Source of the DNA: Deltaproteobacteria bacterium
GTDB lineage: Bacteria; Myxococcota_A; Polyangia; JAAYKL01
Length of the DNA stretch: 64,000 bases
Assembly (NCBI GenBank): GCA_016935665.1
Contig: JAFGQN010000064.1
Span: 62,001 to 126,000 of the forward strand
Reading direction: 5' to 3'
In this document: positions 27,407 to 36,687 of the stretch, piece by piece
Layout of the letters: every line of letters starts with the position of its first letter
How positions within the stretch are numbered: the stretch's first letter is position 1
Notes under the pieces: generated by a model
Told to the model about the DNA's origin: nothing
The model's input: the letters and a program-made list of their open reading frames with translations, nothing else
Database searches by the model: none
Translations under genes and position numbers: made by a program

Positions 27407-28678
27407 ATGAGAGTTCAACGTGGTCAACTGCGGCGAACTCGGGAACAACGAGGTGGCACCGCTCTTATCGTAACGATATTGCTGGTGGTGCTTCTCGGCA
27501 GCGTGGCGTTGGTGGTGGATTTGGGAAATCTGTTCCGGGTGAGAACTGAGTTACAGACGGCGGCGGACGCGGCAGCCCTTGCCGGTGCGCCAGAGTTGGA
27601 TGGGTCTTCGGGGGGGCTGGATGCGGCCCGCGCAGCAGCGATGGATTATGCTGCCAAAAACCCGGCGGACGACGGACCGGTGGAATTGCTTCCGGAAGAT
27701 GTGACGTTTGGTCACTGGAATCTGGAGACCAGCGAATTTACCGATATGGGGGCGTATCCGGATGATCCCATGGAGGTAAACGCCATAAAGGTACTCACGC
27801 AACGGTCGGCGGCGCGCGGAGATCCGGTGGAGTTGACGTTTGCGGGAATATTTGGAAAGGATCAGTCGGATGTGTCGGCAGATGCAATCGCGCTGGGGTG
27901 TGGCCCCGCCGAAGCTGGGTGTCCCTTTCCTCTGGTGATTTCGGAGTGTTCGCTTACCAAAGAGGATGCTGATGCAATTACCGACTGTGAATTTTGCATG
28001 GTGTTTCAGAATAACAACAGCGACAATGCAGGCTGGACCAGTCTGGAATCCACGGGTGTGGTTGGCAATCCCAAAATTGCGGATTTGATTGTGCAGGCCT
28101 GTTACGGCACATCGGAAGAGCCGGTAATGGCCATAGGCACCGACGACAATGGAGTCAATTTCGAGGAGTGCGCGGTGGACGAAGCGTTGTGCAACAAGGC
28201 GGGATACAATGATCAGATTCAGGTGAATAACGGCAATATTCTCAACACTGGCAACAATTCCTGCGTCACCGGTGCGGTGGATGGATGCAACAATCCCTGT
28301 CCGGTAATTCAGGACATTTTACTGCGCGGCCATAAGGGGGAAGAGGCGGATACAGACCCAAATAACGTCCTGGAGGCCAAATCATTCGTGGCCCGCGTAC
28401 CCGTGGTGGAAAGTGATATTTCCGGTCCCTGCACCTCGGACCAGTATTCCGGTCAAAAACGGATCATTGGATTTGCCGCCATTGAGTTCTTCGGCGCCCG
28501 CTGCAGCAGCACGGACCTTGAGGTGCTGGACAGCGATTTCAACCCACCAATCCCCTGCACTGTGCCCCCCAGCGGTGACTATGTGGCAGCTGTTTTAAAG
28601 TGCGATTTGAAAGAGAACGGCATGGCCGGCGGTGGTATTTTTGGTCTTTCCGCCGCCCATTTCAGGCTCGTGAAATAG
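27407..28678 (+). CDS. TadG-like pilus-associated protein
   Basis: A 423-residue protein with a basic N-terminus, then GGTALIVTILLVVLLGSVALVVDLGNLFRVRTELQTAADAAALAGA, the TadE/TadG N-terminal domain. The remaining 350 residues are a secreted domain with many cysteines (for example CGPAEAGCPFPLVISECSL, DCEFCMVF, CVTGAVDGCNNPC), which points to disulfides and an extracytoplasmic place. There is no von Willebrand A domain as in some TadG. It may be a tip or minor-pilin-like component. GGACAAAGGTC precedes ATG 27407. Confidence 0.85.
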   Translation: MRVQRGQLRRTREQRGGTALIVTILLVVLLGSVALVVDLGNLFRVRTELQTAADAAALAGAPELDGSSGGLDAARAAAMDYAAKNPADDGPVELLPEDVTFGHWNLETSEFTDMGAYPDDPMEVNAIKVLTQRSAARGDPVELTFAGIFGKDQSDVSADAIALGCGPAEAGCPFPLVISECSLTKEDADAITDCEFCMVFQNNNSDNAGWTSLESTGVVGNPKIADLIVQACYGTSEEPVMAIGTDDNGVNFEECAVDEALCNKAGYNDQIQVNNGNILNTGNNSCVTGAVDGCNNPCPVIQDILLRGHKGEEADTDPNNVLEAKSFVARVPVVESDISGPCTSDQYSGQKRIIGFAAIEFFGARCSSTDLEVLDSDFNPPIPCTVPPSGDYVAAVLKCDLKENGMAGGGIFGLSAAHFRLVK

Positions 28679-28700
28679 AACTTGGCAAAGGAACGGTCTG

Positions 28701-29258
28701 GTGCATCTGTTTTTAGATATACCTTGCGTGGGGATTTGCCTCGTGGCGGCAGCAATAGACTGGCGAACCCGCCGAATTCCCAACTGGCTCACGTTCCCCG
28801 CCATGATACTCGGTCCCGTGTTGCAGTTACTGTTGCATTTGCTTTTATCGGACTGGCAGACCGCCCTGAAAGGGGGACTGTTTTTCGCCCTGGTGGGTGA
28901 GGTGGTGCTGCTGGTGGTGTTCCTTGGCCTGAATGCCATAAACGCCATGGGAATGGGCGATGTTAAACTGGCGGCAGCGGTGGGGGGATTTGTGGGCTGG
29001 CCTGGAGCGCTGGAAACGGCAGTGCTGATATTTTTGTGCGGTGGCATTCTGGCACTGGGACTGGCGATAAAGGGGAAACTGGTCGGAGACGTTGTGAGTC
29101 ACATGATCCACAGCTCTGATTTCTCTTCCAATCGCACCAACGAGGATACTCCAAATAAAAAAGGAGTCCACATCATGGCCTATGGCCCGGCTATCGCTGC
29201 AGGAATGGTGTTTTCCGCAGTGCTGCGCCACTTCAATATGGGACTGTTGGGATTATAA
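28701..29258 (+). CDS. cpaA: Tad prepilin peptidase CpaA/TadV
   Basis: A 185-residue polytopic membrane aspartyl protease. The two catalytic aspartates lie in AAIDWRTRRIPNWLT (near residue 20) and GMGDVKLAAAVGGFVG (near 87). The family cleaves Flp, TadE and TadF precursors. The C-terminal AYGPAIAAGMVFSAVL is the usual last helix. It starts at GTG 28701 behind AAGGAA and closes the locus, ending only four bases from the oppositely directed next gene. Confidence 0.9.
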   Translation: MHLFLDIPCVGICLVAAAIDWRTRRIPNWLTFPAMILGPVLQLLLHLLLSDWQTALKGGLFFALVGEVVLLVVFLGLNAINAMGMGDVKLAAAVGGFVGWPGALETAVLIFLCGGILALGLAIKGKLVGDVVSHMIHSSDFSSNRTNEDTPNKKGVHIMAYGPAIAAGMVFSAVLRHFNMGLLGL

Positions 29259-29262
29259 AATA

Positions 29263-30054
29263 TTAGAAGGGCAGACCGTATTGTGCGCCAATGGTCACCA
29301 TCAGGTTCATTGCGCGCAAGGCGATGTCGCCATCATCAGTATCGTCGTCGTCGTCTTCCTTGTAAACATTGATTAAGTCCATTTCCCACATCAGACCGGG
29401 CACCAGTGTGATGGGGCCAACGGGAATGGTATAGCCAGCATACAGTCTGGGATTGATGTTGAATCTGCGTGTTTTATCCCAGTCCTCTGTTTTAAAGGAG
29501 TAGTCTTCGTCGTCGATTTTGTATTTGCCACCCAGCGTAAATGACAGCACCAGCGCACCGCCCACACGTAGATTGGGGATGGGTTCATACACAACACCAA
29601 ATGGTAATTCCATGCGGCGCCAGTAGATTTTGGTTTCCTGGGTCGAGTCCTGAACATCCACATCGTAACGTCCGCCGCGGCCAATAAAATCGAGCCCTGC
29701 CGCCAGCGCCAGATTGTTTTTCAGCTGATAATTGTAATAAAAACCAAAACCGCCGGCAAAACGGGCGCGGATTTCTTCGCTGTCCGAATCCTCGATAATT
29801 CCGGCTCCCCCCAGCATCAGATGAGCTCCGACAATGTGGGTTACCGGTCCAGTGGGTTCGGCAACCGGTGCAATGGGCGCTTCGGCTTCCACTGCGGTGT
29901 GTCCCCCGGAATCTCCTTCAGCTTCGCCCTCTGGGGCATCCACCATTTCTTCGTCTGTTCCTACATCTGCACCCAGCTCGTCGTCCTGTGCCGCCGCGCT
30001 GTAGCCCATTGTTATGCATGTCATTAAAATTGCGGAAATAATGATTTTTTTCAC
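29263..30054 (-). CDS. Outer membrane beta-barrel protein
   Basis: A 263-residue protein that starts at GTG 30054 (AAAGGAG 7 bases upstream) as MKKIIISAILMTCITMGYSAAAQ, a classical signal peptide. An acidic linker (DDELGADVGTDEEM, VDAPEGEAEGD) precedes a barrel of about eight amphipathic strands (THIVGAHLMLGGAG, FGFYYNYQLKNNLALAAGLDFIG, LYAGYTIPVGPITLVPGLMWEM) that ends in Phe. A longer frame to 30102 adds residues before the signal and was rejected. It may be a small OmpA-like or porin-like barrel with unknown ligand. Confidence 0.8.
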   Translation of the reverse strand: MKKIIISAILMTCITMGYSAAAQDDELGADVGTDEEMVDAPEGEAEGDSGGHTAVEAEAPIAPVAEPTGPVTHIVGAHLMLGGAGIIEDSDSEEIRARFAGGFGFYYNYQLKNNLALAAGLDFIGRGGRYDVDVQDSTQETKIYWRRMELPFGVVYEPIPNLRVGGALVLSFTLGGKYKIDDEDYSFKTEDWDKTRRFNINPRLYAGYTIPVGPITLVPGLMWEMDLINVYKEDDDDDTDDGDIALRAMNLMVTIGAQYGLPF

Positions 30055-30373
30055 AGTGATACTCCTTTTCACGATTGGAACCTCTGTACAAATGAATGTC
30101 AAAATTACCCGAGTATTTGAGCATAGTTGCTGCGGATGTCAATTTTTTTAGAGCCAGTGGCCCATAGGTGTGTTGTGCAACCGATAAAATTGGCGTAGGA
30201 AAGCGGATGCGTGTTAATGGAGCGCTGTAAATTTTCAATCAGGTGACAACCTGGCCCCCGTTCGCTGCCATGGAGGACCAGTATTAGTCCAGTCCAACGG
30301 AATAAACGGGTTGTCCGGACGCGTTACCGGATTGAAACGCGACAGGCGTTCAACCGAGCAGGAGTGAAGCAAT

Positions 30374-30940
30374 ATGAAACGAAACACAGTCATTGTTTTT
30401 ACAGTATTGGGCATGTTGGTATTGGCTGGCGGATGTCAGAGCGAAAATGCGCAGGCGGCCACCACCGATGTCCAGGAGATGGATTTTGTGGTCACCGAAC
30501 CCGGGAAGGATGCCAGCGGCGAGGAGATGCTGCGGGTGAAGGTGACGGATACAGCGGAAGCGAAGAAGCAATCCTCGATGGACCCCGTGCTGATGGAAGC
30601 AGAAGATGTGTTTCTCAACTCGATTATATTGGCCAAAGGGGTGCATCAGCGGGAGCCGGTGGAACCAGGGACGTCGTTTTCAGTGGCTGACGGTACAAAA
30701 ATATATGCCATTCTTGACGTGCACAACGCCACCGAAGCACCCGCGGAACTCAGTGTGTCCTGGAAACTGCCCGCCAGTGATAGAGAAATTGGCACAACCG
30801 CCGTTGAGGCCAAACCGGCCAAAAGCTGGCGCACCTGGTCGTTTACGCGCTGGGCGAAGAAAGTGGGCGTATGGGAAGTGATCGTACGCAACGCCAACGG
30901 AGACATTATCGCCCGCGCGCCTTTTGAAGTGGTGGAATAG
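30374..30940 (+). CDS. DUF2914 lipoprotein
   Basis: A 188-residue lipoprotein with lipobox LAGGC (Cys21) and the DUF2914 domain: YAILDVHNATEAPAELSVSWKLP, then PAKSWRTWSFTRWAKKVGVWEVIVRNANGDIIARAPFEV. The WRTWS and GxWxVxVxxxxGxxxxxxxFxV pattern is the family signature. DUF2914 domains are secreted or membrane-attached beta domains without a defined role. A GGAGTGAAGCAAT stretch precedes the ATG. It stands alone between the barrel gene and a MATE exporter. Confidence 0.85.
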   Translation: MKRNTVIVFTVLGMLVLAGGCQSENAQAATTDVQEMDFVVTEPGKDASGEEMLRVKVTDTAEAKKQSSMDPVLMEAEDVFLNSIILAKGVHQREPVEPGTSFSVADGTKIYAILDVHNATEAPAELSVSWKLPASDREIGTTAVEAKPAKSWRTWSFTRWAKKVGVWEVIVRNANGDIIARAPFEVVE

Positions 30941-31086
30941 GTCCGACCGGTTGGGAAATTCAAGTATCATCGTTCGCCATATGCGGCCAATAGCACCCGC
31001 GCGCAGCTTCTTTGCAATTAGAAGAGTTGCCACCGTTAAAATCATCCTTACATTGCTCCCATGTCGTTTTGCTGTTTTTCCAGTGG

Positions 31087-32454
31087 ATGAATATGATGGC
31101 GGGCAAACCCGATTTCCTTAACGGTGAAATCCCACAGTTGATTCGGCAGTTGGCGATTCCAGTCAGTGTGGGGATGTTTTTTAATACAATGTACAACGTG
31201 GTGGATACCTGGTACGCCGGGGTTTTGTCGACGACCGGCATCGCGGCGTTGACCCTGTCATTTCCGGTGTTTTTCGCGGTGTTCTCCGCCGGGCATGGGA
31301 TTGCCACAGCCACAACAGCCATTGTGGCTGGGGAACTGGGCAAATCCAGCGACAGGTCAGCGGCGGCATATCTTGCTCAATCGATAGGTTTCAGTGTTGT
31401 CCTGTCTGTGTTTCTGGCAGCGATGGGTATTGTGTTTGTAAAACCGCTGCTTGCGGTAATGAGCAGTGACAGCGGGGTGGTGGCGCTCGCACAGACGTAT
31501 TTGCAGATTCTCTTTTTGGGTGTGCCTTTCATGATTGTGATAGGCGCTGTCAATGCCGGGCTGACTGCCCGCGGGGACACGCGAACATACCGCAATATCC
31601 TTATCGCGGGATTTTTGGCCAATCTGGCGCTCAATCCATTGTTTATGTTTGGTGTGGCGCCACTGCATCTCCCGGCCATGGGAGTGCGCGGCATTGCGCT
31701 GGCCACCGCGTTGATTCAGGTGGGAGGGCTGTTGTACATTGTCCATCGGGCCAAAGTGCAGGGGTGCTTCGAGCAAATGACTCTGGCGGATCTGCGACCG
31801 CACAGGGAGATGCTCAAACTCATCGTTTCGCAATCATTGCCGGCGGCTACGGGGATGCTGATGGTCTCGGTGGGCATTTTTATCATTACCAGCTTTGTGT
31901 CCAGGGCCGGGGATACCCACAGCGTGGCCGCGTATGGTGTGGCCATGCGCATTGAGCAGATTGCCCTGTTGCCCACCATTGGTCTGGGCACCGCCATGTT
32001 GGCCATAACGGGACAAAACAGCGGAGCAGGGCAGTTCGACCGCATTCGCGACACCTATCGCACATCGCTGCGGTACGGCGCCGCCATCATGGCCGCCATG
32101 CTGGCGTTGATTGTTCCGTTTGCGCCATTCTGGATTTCCCTGTTCGACGCGACACCGGAAGTGATTGCCGTGGGCACCGTATATTTGCGCGTCGAAATGA
32201 TCACTTTTTATGCGTACTTCGCGGTATTCCTATCCATCTCCCTCTTTCAGGGCCTCAAACGTCCCATGATTGCCGTATGGTTGGGACTGTATCGCCAGGT
32301 TGTCGCCCCGCTGACCATTTTCAGTGTGCTAATCTATGGTCTGAACTTTTCCATATACGCCATCTGGTGGGGCATCTGCGCCATCACCTGGAGCGCCGCC
32401 ATCTTTGCCCTGCTGTACAGTCAAAGAACCTTAAAAGGGATTGTCGCCCTTTGA
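31087..32454 (+). CDS. MATE-family efflux transporter
   Basis: About 455 residues with 12 membrane segments. MATE features are IPQLIRQLAIPVSVGMFFNTMYNVVDTWYAG at the N-terminus, LTLSFPVFFAVFSAGHGIATATTAIVAGELG, and a matching second half (LPAATGMLMVSVGIFIITSFVSRAGD, EQIALLPTIGLGTAMLAITGQNSGAG). MATE proteins export cationic drugs or metabolites with H+ or Na+ coupling. The start is uncertain: ATG 31087 gives a normal N-terminus but has no clear ribosome site, and a TTG at 31012 would add 25 unrelated residues. Confidence 0.9.
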   Translation: MNMMAGKPDFLNGEIPQLIRQLAIPVSVGMFFNTMYNVVDTWYAGVLSTTGIAALTLSFPVFFAVFSAGHGIATATTAIVAGELGKSSDRSAAAYLAQSIGFSVVLSVFLAAMGIVFVKPLLAVMSSDSGVVALAQTYLQILFLGVPFMIVIGAVNAGLTARGDTRTYRNILIAGFLANLALNPLFMFGVAPLHLPAMGVRGIALATALIQVGGLLYIVHRAKVQGCFEQMTLADLRPHREMLKLIVSQSLPAATGMLMVSVGIFIITSFVSRAGDTHSVAAYGVAMRIEQIALLPTIGLGTAMLAITGQNSGAGQFDRIRDTYRTSLRYGAAIMAAMLALIVPFAPFWISLFDATPEVIAVGTVYLRVEMITFYAYFAVFLSISLFQGLKRPMIAVWLGLYRQVVAPLTIFSVLIYGLNFSIYAIWWGICAITWSAAIFALLYSQRTLKGIVAL

Positions 32455-32573
32455 TGCAGCGCCGCATTCGGTAGGCACCCGCTAAACAATAGCGGCGATT
32501 TACCCAATTGCGGTCGCCAATTAAAAAAAGAGTGATTACGGTTGTTTGAGTTAAAAATTCGGAGGAAAGAATA

Positions 32574-33206
32574 ATGGAATTAAAGCATTTAAAAGAACGA
32601 TACAGCGTCAAGAAATTCGATGAAAATCAAAAGCTTGGCCCCGAACAGATTCAGTGGTTGAAAGATGCGTTTTATCTGTGTCCATCATCGTTCAATTCTC
32701 AGCCCTGGAAAATGATTATTGTGGAAAATGACGCCCGAAAAAAGGCATTGGCCGCCGCGGGCAAAGATACAAATGGAGACTGCATAAAGGAATGTTCTCA
32801 CCTGCTGGTGCTGGTGCGTCGTCCCATGACCATGTCCCACGCCAAAAAAGTGATTGAAACCACGCCCATCTTTCAAAAGTTGATTGAGCGAATGAAAGTG
32901 ACCACCGGTAAACTCGCCGCCTTTTTATGGGTGTATTCGAAAAAACACGGGGGTCGACACTGGACACAAAACCAGGTGTATCTGGCAACGGGATTTCTGT
33001 TGGCCGCATGCGCGTCTGCCGGAATTGGCGCTCTGCCCATGGAAGGCATCAACGCTCGTAAAATGGACAAATTGCTGAAACTCCCCGCCCACGAGCGAAC
33101 AGTTTTGGCCATTGCAGTGGGAATGCCCCATGCCGACGATGCTCAGAACCCCTCCAGACTTCAGAAATCCAGGTTGCCCCTGGACGAGGTGGTGGCCACG
33201 ATATAG
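32574..33206 (+). CDS. Nitroreductase-family flavoprotein
   Basis: A 210-residue FMN-dependent nitroreductase. RYSVKKFD at the N-terminus, CPSSFNSQPWKMIIVE (FMN contact), YLATGFLLAACASAGIGALPMEGIN and VLAIAVGMP are family motifs. These dimeric enzymes reduce nitro groups, quinones or aldehydes with NAD(P)H. A GGAGGAAAG box lies just ahead of ATG 32574. It is a single gene with no pathway neighbours. Confidence 0.92.
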   Translation: MELKHLKERYSVKKFDENQKLGPEQIQWLKDAFYLCPSSFNSQPWKMIIVENDARKKALAAAGKDTNGDCIKECSHLLVLVRRPMTMSHAKKVIETTPIFQKLIERMKVTTGKLAAFLWVYSKKHGGRHWTQNQVYLATGFLLAACASAGIGALPMEGINARKMDKLLKLPAHERTVLAIAVGMPHADDAQNPSRLQKSRLPLDEVVATI

Positions 33207-33293
33207 TTAGTCACACACACCACCTTCATAGCAGGGATTTTTGGGACATCTTTTTTTTCGCCTCGTTCACGAGAATGGAGTACAACACATTAC

Positions 33294-33959
33294 ATGATAC
33301 AGCTGGATTCGATAACGGTTCAACTGGGGACGCAAACCATTGTGAATCGCTTTTCTCTGGAGATTGCCAAAGGCGATAAGGTGGCCGTATATGGGGAATC
33401 CGGATCGGGCAAGAGCACTTTACTGAAAACACTGATTGGGATGCATTTGCCCGTCAACGGACGCATCGTCATGCAGGGACTGGATTTTGTGCCCGCCAAT
33501 CTGCCCACCATTCGCAAAGAAGTGTTTTATCTGCCACAGGATATTTTGGCCCAGGGAGAGGAAACCGCCATGGACTATCTGAAAGCCCCCTTTGCGCTGG
33601 CGGTAAACAGGGGGGCGATGTTTCCGGAGATGCGCCTTGGCGAATTGATGGCGACGTTGCGGCTGAAAGCCGAAACGCTCACACAGCCCCTTGGTCGGCT
33701 TTCGGGGGGAGAGCGCAAACGCGTGGGCCTCTTGAGAGGGATGCTGCTGAATCGAGCCATTATTCTTGCCGATGAGCCGTCGGCAGGCGTGGATGCATCC
33801 AATCGCGACGTGATAGTGAATATGCTGTTCAGACAGAGCGATGCCACAGTGGTGGCAGTGACCCATGATGAGGAGTTCCTGAGCATGGCTGACAAAAAGG
33901 TACAGATGCACAGTCACGGAATGCCCGATGACACAACGGATGCCCATGGGCGCCCATGA
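33294..33959 (+). CDS. fetA: ABC transporter ATP-binding protein, FetA-like
   Basis: A 221-residue ATPase with Walker A GESGSGKSTLLK (about 35-46), signature LSGGERKRVGLLRG, Walker B AIILADEPSAGVDA and the switch His in VVAVTHDEE. The next gene is a FetB/UPF0014 permease that overlaps it by 32 bases, so this is the FetA (YbbL) partner. In Escherichia coli FetAB exports iron and gives peroxide resistance; the same role here is inferred from pairing. Confidence 0.85.
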   Translation: MIQLDSITVQLGTQTIVNRFSLEIAKGDKVAVYGESGSGKSTLLKTLIGMHLPVNGRIVMQGLDFVPANLPTIRKEVFYLPQDILAQGEETAMDYLKAPFALAVNRGAMFPEMRLGELMATLRLKAETLTQPLGRLSGGERKRVGLLRGMLLNRAIILADEPSAGVDASNRDVIVNMLFRQSDATVVAVTHDEEFLSMADKKVQMHSHGMPDDTTDAHGRP

Positions 33960-34758
33960 TATTTCCAATATAGGGTTAATCCTTGCCGCCGCGAGTTTGG
34001 CTGTGTCCGTTGTGGTGTATGCGTTCACCAAAGTGGGGCTCATCCGGGATTTGTTTATCTCGATGGGACGTATGGGGATTCAGCTGGGACTGGTGGGGCT
34101 GTATCTGACCGGACTGTTTCGCCTCAACCATCCCCTGGTGAATATTGGTTACGTTCTGTTGATGATGGGGGCCGCCAATTACTCTGTTTTGAAAAATACC
34201 GGACTGAAACAATCCATGTTTGTGTATACGTTTCCCGCCACTCTCATCAGCGTGGGGGCGGTGGGACTCTACTTTATGACACTGGTGTTTCAACCGCAGC
34301 CGCTTTACGACGCGCGCTATCTGATTCCCATCTCGGGAATGCTGCTGGGCAACAGCATGAACCGCACCATTATTACGCTGGAGCGGTTTTACAGTTCCGT
34401 GCGCAAGGACGAATCCGGCTACAGCGCACTGATTGCCATGGGCGCCACAGTCAATGAAGCTACATCCTCTAATTTGAAAACAGCGTATCGGGCGGGGCTG
34501 GGGCCGGCGCTGGCCAATCTGGCGACCATGGGCATTGTGTCATTGCCCGGGATGATGACCGGCCAGATTCTGGGTGGCAGTGACCCGTCCGTGGCCATTA
34601 AGTACCAGGTCGCGATTATATTGGCCATCTACGTAGCCACAGATTTGTCCGCGTTGCTCTGTATCACCTTCAGCAAGCGAAAAGGGTTCACCCCGTACGG
34701 ATTCTTAAACCACGATATTTTCAAGGGAAAATCGTCCGCTGCCAGTGGCTCGACGTAA
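33928..34758 (+). CDS. fetB: ABC permease of UPF0014 family, FetB-like
   Basis: A 276-residue permease with about seven membrane helices. The signature ISGMLLGNSMNRTIITLERF, the MGATVNEA element, and MGIVSLPGMMTGQILGGSDPSVAIKYQ are diagnostic of UPF0014/FetB. The alternative starts at 33940 and 33946 shorten the overlap with the ATPase gene. It should form a homodimer with two FetA-like subunits to export iron or a similar substrate. Confidence 0.88.
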   Translation: MTQRMPMGAHDISNIGLILAAASLAVSVVVYAFTKVGLIRDLFISMGRMGIQLGLVGLYLTGLFRLNHPLVNIGYVLLMMGAANYSVLKNTGLKQSMFVYTFPATLISVGAVGLYFMTLVFQPQPLYDARYLIPISGMLLGNSMNRTIITLERFYSSVRKDESGYSALIAMGATVNEATSSNLKTAYRAGLGPALANLATMGIVSLPGMMTGQILGGSDPSVAIKYQVAIILAIYVATDLSALLCITFSKRKGFTPYGFLNHDIFKGKSSAASGST

Positions 34759-34806
34759 CAATAGCGCCGGCAGATTCACTCAAGAGTATTGAAAAACCGC
34801 ATTTTC

Positions 34807-36306
34807 ATGTATATGGAAGCGATGATTACGAGACGTGTCATTGCGACAACACTGCTTTTATGGTTTCTGGGATGCGGCGGATGCGGCGGGTCGTCGGATG
34901 AGAGTTCCGGAAAAGACTTTATTGGACAGGAAGAAGTTTCGTCCCCCAAAACGGCCGCGCCCAAACGGACGCGAACTGACTTGTTTACCGTTGATTTAAT
35001 TACGGACGTCGTTTTTCGTTATATGCGCGATGGTTGGACGCTGCGCAATAAATCCGATGTCACCGGTGCAAAACTGAGGGCAGGGGGCGTGAATCTGGTT
35101 TTTTCCGCCGTGGGCACCTCTCCCAAAGGCAAACCCAATCTCGATGAGGGAATTTCGATAACGCATAAACTTGTAAAAGACGCGGGAAGCGATATAGCGG
35201 TGGCCACCAGTTTTTCCGAGGTGTTGGAGAACCAGAAAAAGGGCATCGTATCGGTCATGATTCTCGTGGAAGGCGCTGGTGAACTGGAAAATGCCGATGA
35301 AGACAGACTCTACGAATTAAAACGCAAGGGCGTAACGGCCATTGGTTTGGTGGGGGGGAGAACCAATCGCCTGGCCGATGCGGCGGTCTCCGGGCTGGGC
35401 AGCAAAGGCGGCCTCACAAAGCGGGGCGGGGAGTTTGTTCAACTGCTGCGTGAGCTTGGCATCGCCGTGGACTTAACCCAGGCATCCAAAGAGGCCTTTT
35501 ACGATGTGCTGGTGCGCGAGGGCATTCTGGCCATGGTCTCTCATTCTGCAGTGGATGCATTGCGACCGCATCCAAGGAACCTGGACGATTTGCAGATTCT
35601 CTCCCTTGCGCGCAGTGGGGGCGTCATGGGACTTGTTTTTAATCCGGACTTCATCATTACAACGCCCGGAACAGACGGCTCCATTGATGATGTTATCGCT
35701 CACATGGTGCACATAAAAAAACTGGGAGCCATTGATGCGCTGGCATTGGGAACCGACTTTGCGGGTATTTATCCGCCCAAAGGACTCAAAGATATTTCGT
35801 ATCTTCCCGTGCTCGCAGATGCGATGCTGGATGCGGGGTTTACGTCGGATGAAATCGCAAAGGTGTTTGGCAAAAATACCGCGCGTTATTTTGAGAATAT
35901 AAGCGCCCAGCAGGGAACCGCCGAAATTGCGCCCCAGCCTGTGTTGCGCCCGATTGATATTGATTGTGACACGTTCATTGGCGATGTGAGCGGTATCGCC
36001 GTTAAATCATGCGATCATCGCGTGCTCGAAGACGGCCCCTCATTCGCCGCCGGCGCCCGGCAGAAATTCCGCCTGAGGGATATGAGTCGCAAACCCGCAC
36101 GACTCGAGGTGTTTGGCGTCCCCGATACCCCATGGCAGGTGGAAGCGCAGGATCTCTCTGGTAGAGTCCTTGTCAAACGCGTTATCCGCCTCGACGACAC
36201 CGGCAAAGGCCAGGTTCCCCTCCCCGAAAACCGCAATGTCACACGACTCTTTTTAAATCCCGCGCGTCCCTCCATGCTGCGGGAAGTTGTGGTGTGGGGG
36301 GACTAG
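34807..36306 (+). CDS. Renal-dipeptidase-like lipoprotein with degenerate metal site
   Basis: About 499 residues with a lipoprotein signal (TTLLLWFLGC) and a membrane-dipeptidase (peptidase M19) TIM-barrel. Family landmarks can be lined up by eye, but several metal ligands are changed. The DGHND block is VDLITD (His lost), the EGG/H block is VEGAG, DLSH is DLTQ (His lost) and GSDFDG is GTDFAG. The SHS...HPRNL block (MVSHSAVDALRPHPRNLDD) is kept. The last 110 residues form an extra beta-rich domain (FGVPDTPWQVEAQDLSGRVLVK). So it probably does not act as a normal zinc dipeptidase. The start is uncertain: ATG 34807, ATG 34822 or TTG 34789. Confidence 0.75.
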   Translation: MYMEAMITRRVIATTLLLWFLGCGGCGGSSDESSGKDFIGQEEVSSPKTAAPKRTRTDLFTVDLITDVVFRYMRDGWTLRNKSDVTGAKLRAGGVNLVFSAVGTSPKGKPNLDEGISITHKLVKDAGSDIAVATSFSEVLENQKKGIVSVMILVEGAGELENADEDRLYELKRKGVTAIGLVGGRTNRLADAAVSGLGSKGGLTKRGGEFVQLLRELGIAVDLTQASKEAFYDVLVREGILAMVSHSAVDALRPHPRNLDDLQILSLARSGGVMGLVFNPDFIITTPGTDGSIDDVIAHMVHIKKLGAIDALALGTDFAGIYPPKGLKDISYLPVLADAMLDAGFTSDEIAKVFGKNTARYFENISAQQGTAEIAPQPVLRPIDIDCDTFIGDVSGIAVKSCDHRVLEDGPSFAAGARQKFRLRDMSRKPARLEVFGVPDTPWQVEAQDLSGRVLVKRVIRLDDTGKGQVPLPENRNVTRLFLNPARPSMLREVVVWGD

Positions 36307-36687
36307 TAGTCCGTCTGTCGGACCGTCCATTTCAGGCAAGTATAAGTTCGAAATTCCAAATGAAGTCGGAATGGTGTAAGGTGTTGCCAACGTCGGGCAC
36401 AGAAGAAAAGCCTGGCATGTTGACTTAAAAACACTGGATAGAAAAACAAGAATGTTGTTTCCACCTGATTTGCGGGACTGAGTGCCCAATGCCAGTCAGT
36501 TAAGCGAAATTTATTTGGATTCATCGCCATTTACAGCAGGTTTTCCCGGATTTCGTTTTGAATCGAACCATGCAGCATCAAGCGTTTTTGCAAACACCTT
36601 GAAGCTCTCCGGTATATCTGTTGGGGCTAAATAGATAGACGAGCTGAGTAAACTATGTGACAAGTGATGGGGGCTCACCCCATTTCT
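36307..36687. other. Intergenic region, no gene seen
   Basis: About 380 bases between two convergent genes. GTCCG-TCTGT-CGGAC at 36309-36323 could form a five-base-pair hairpin just after the dipeptidase-like gene, but no T-tract follows. No other structure or reading frame stands out. Confidence 0.4.

Noticed and set aside
36309-36323. Hairpin after the dipeptidase-like gene as a terminator
   Set aside because: The stem is five base pairs with no T-tract after it.
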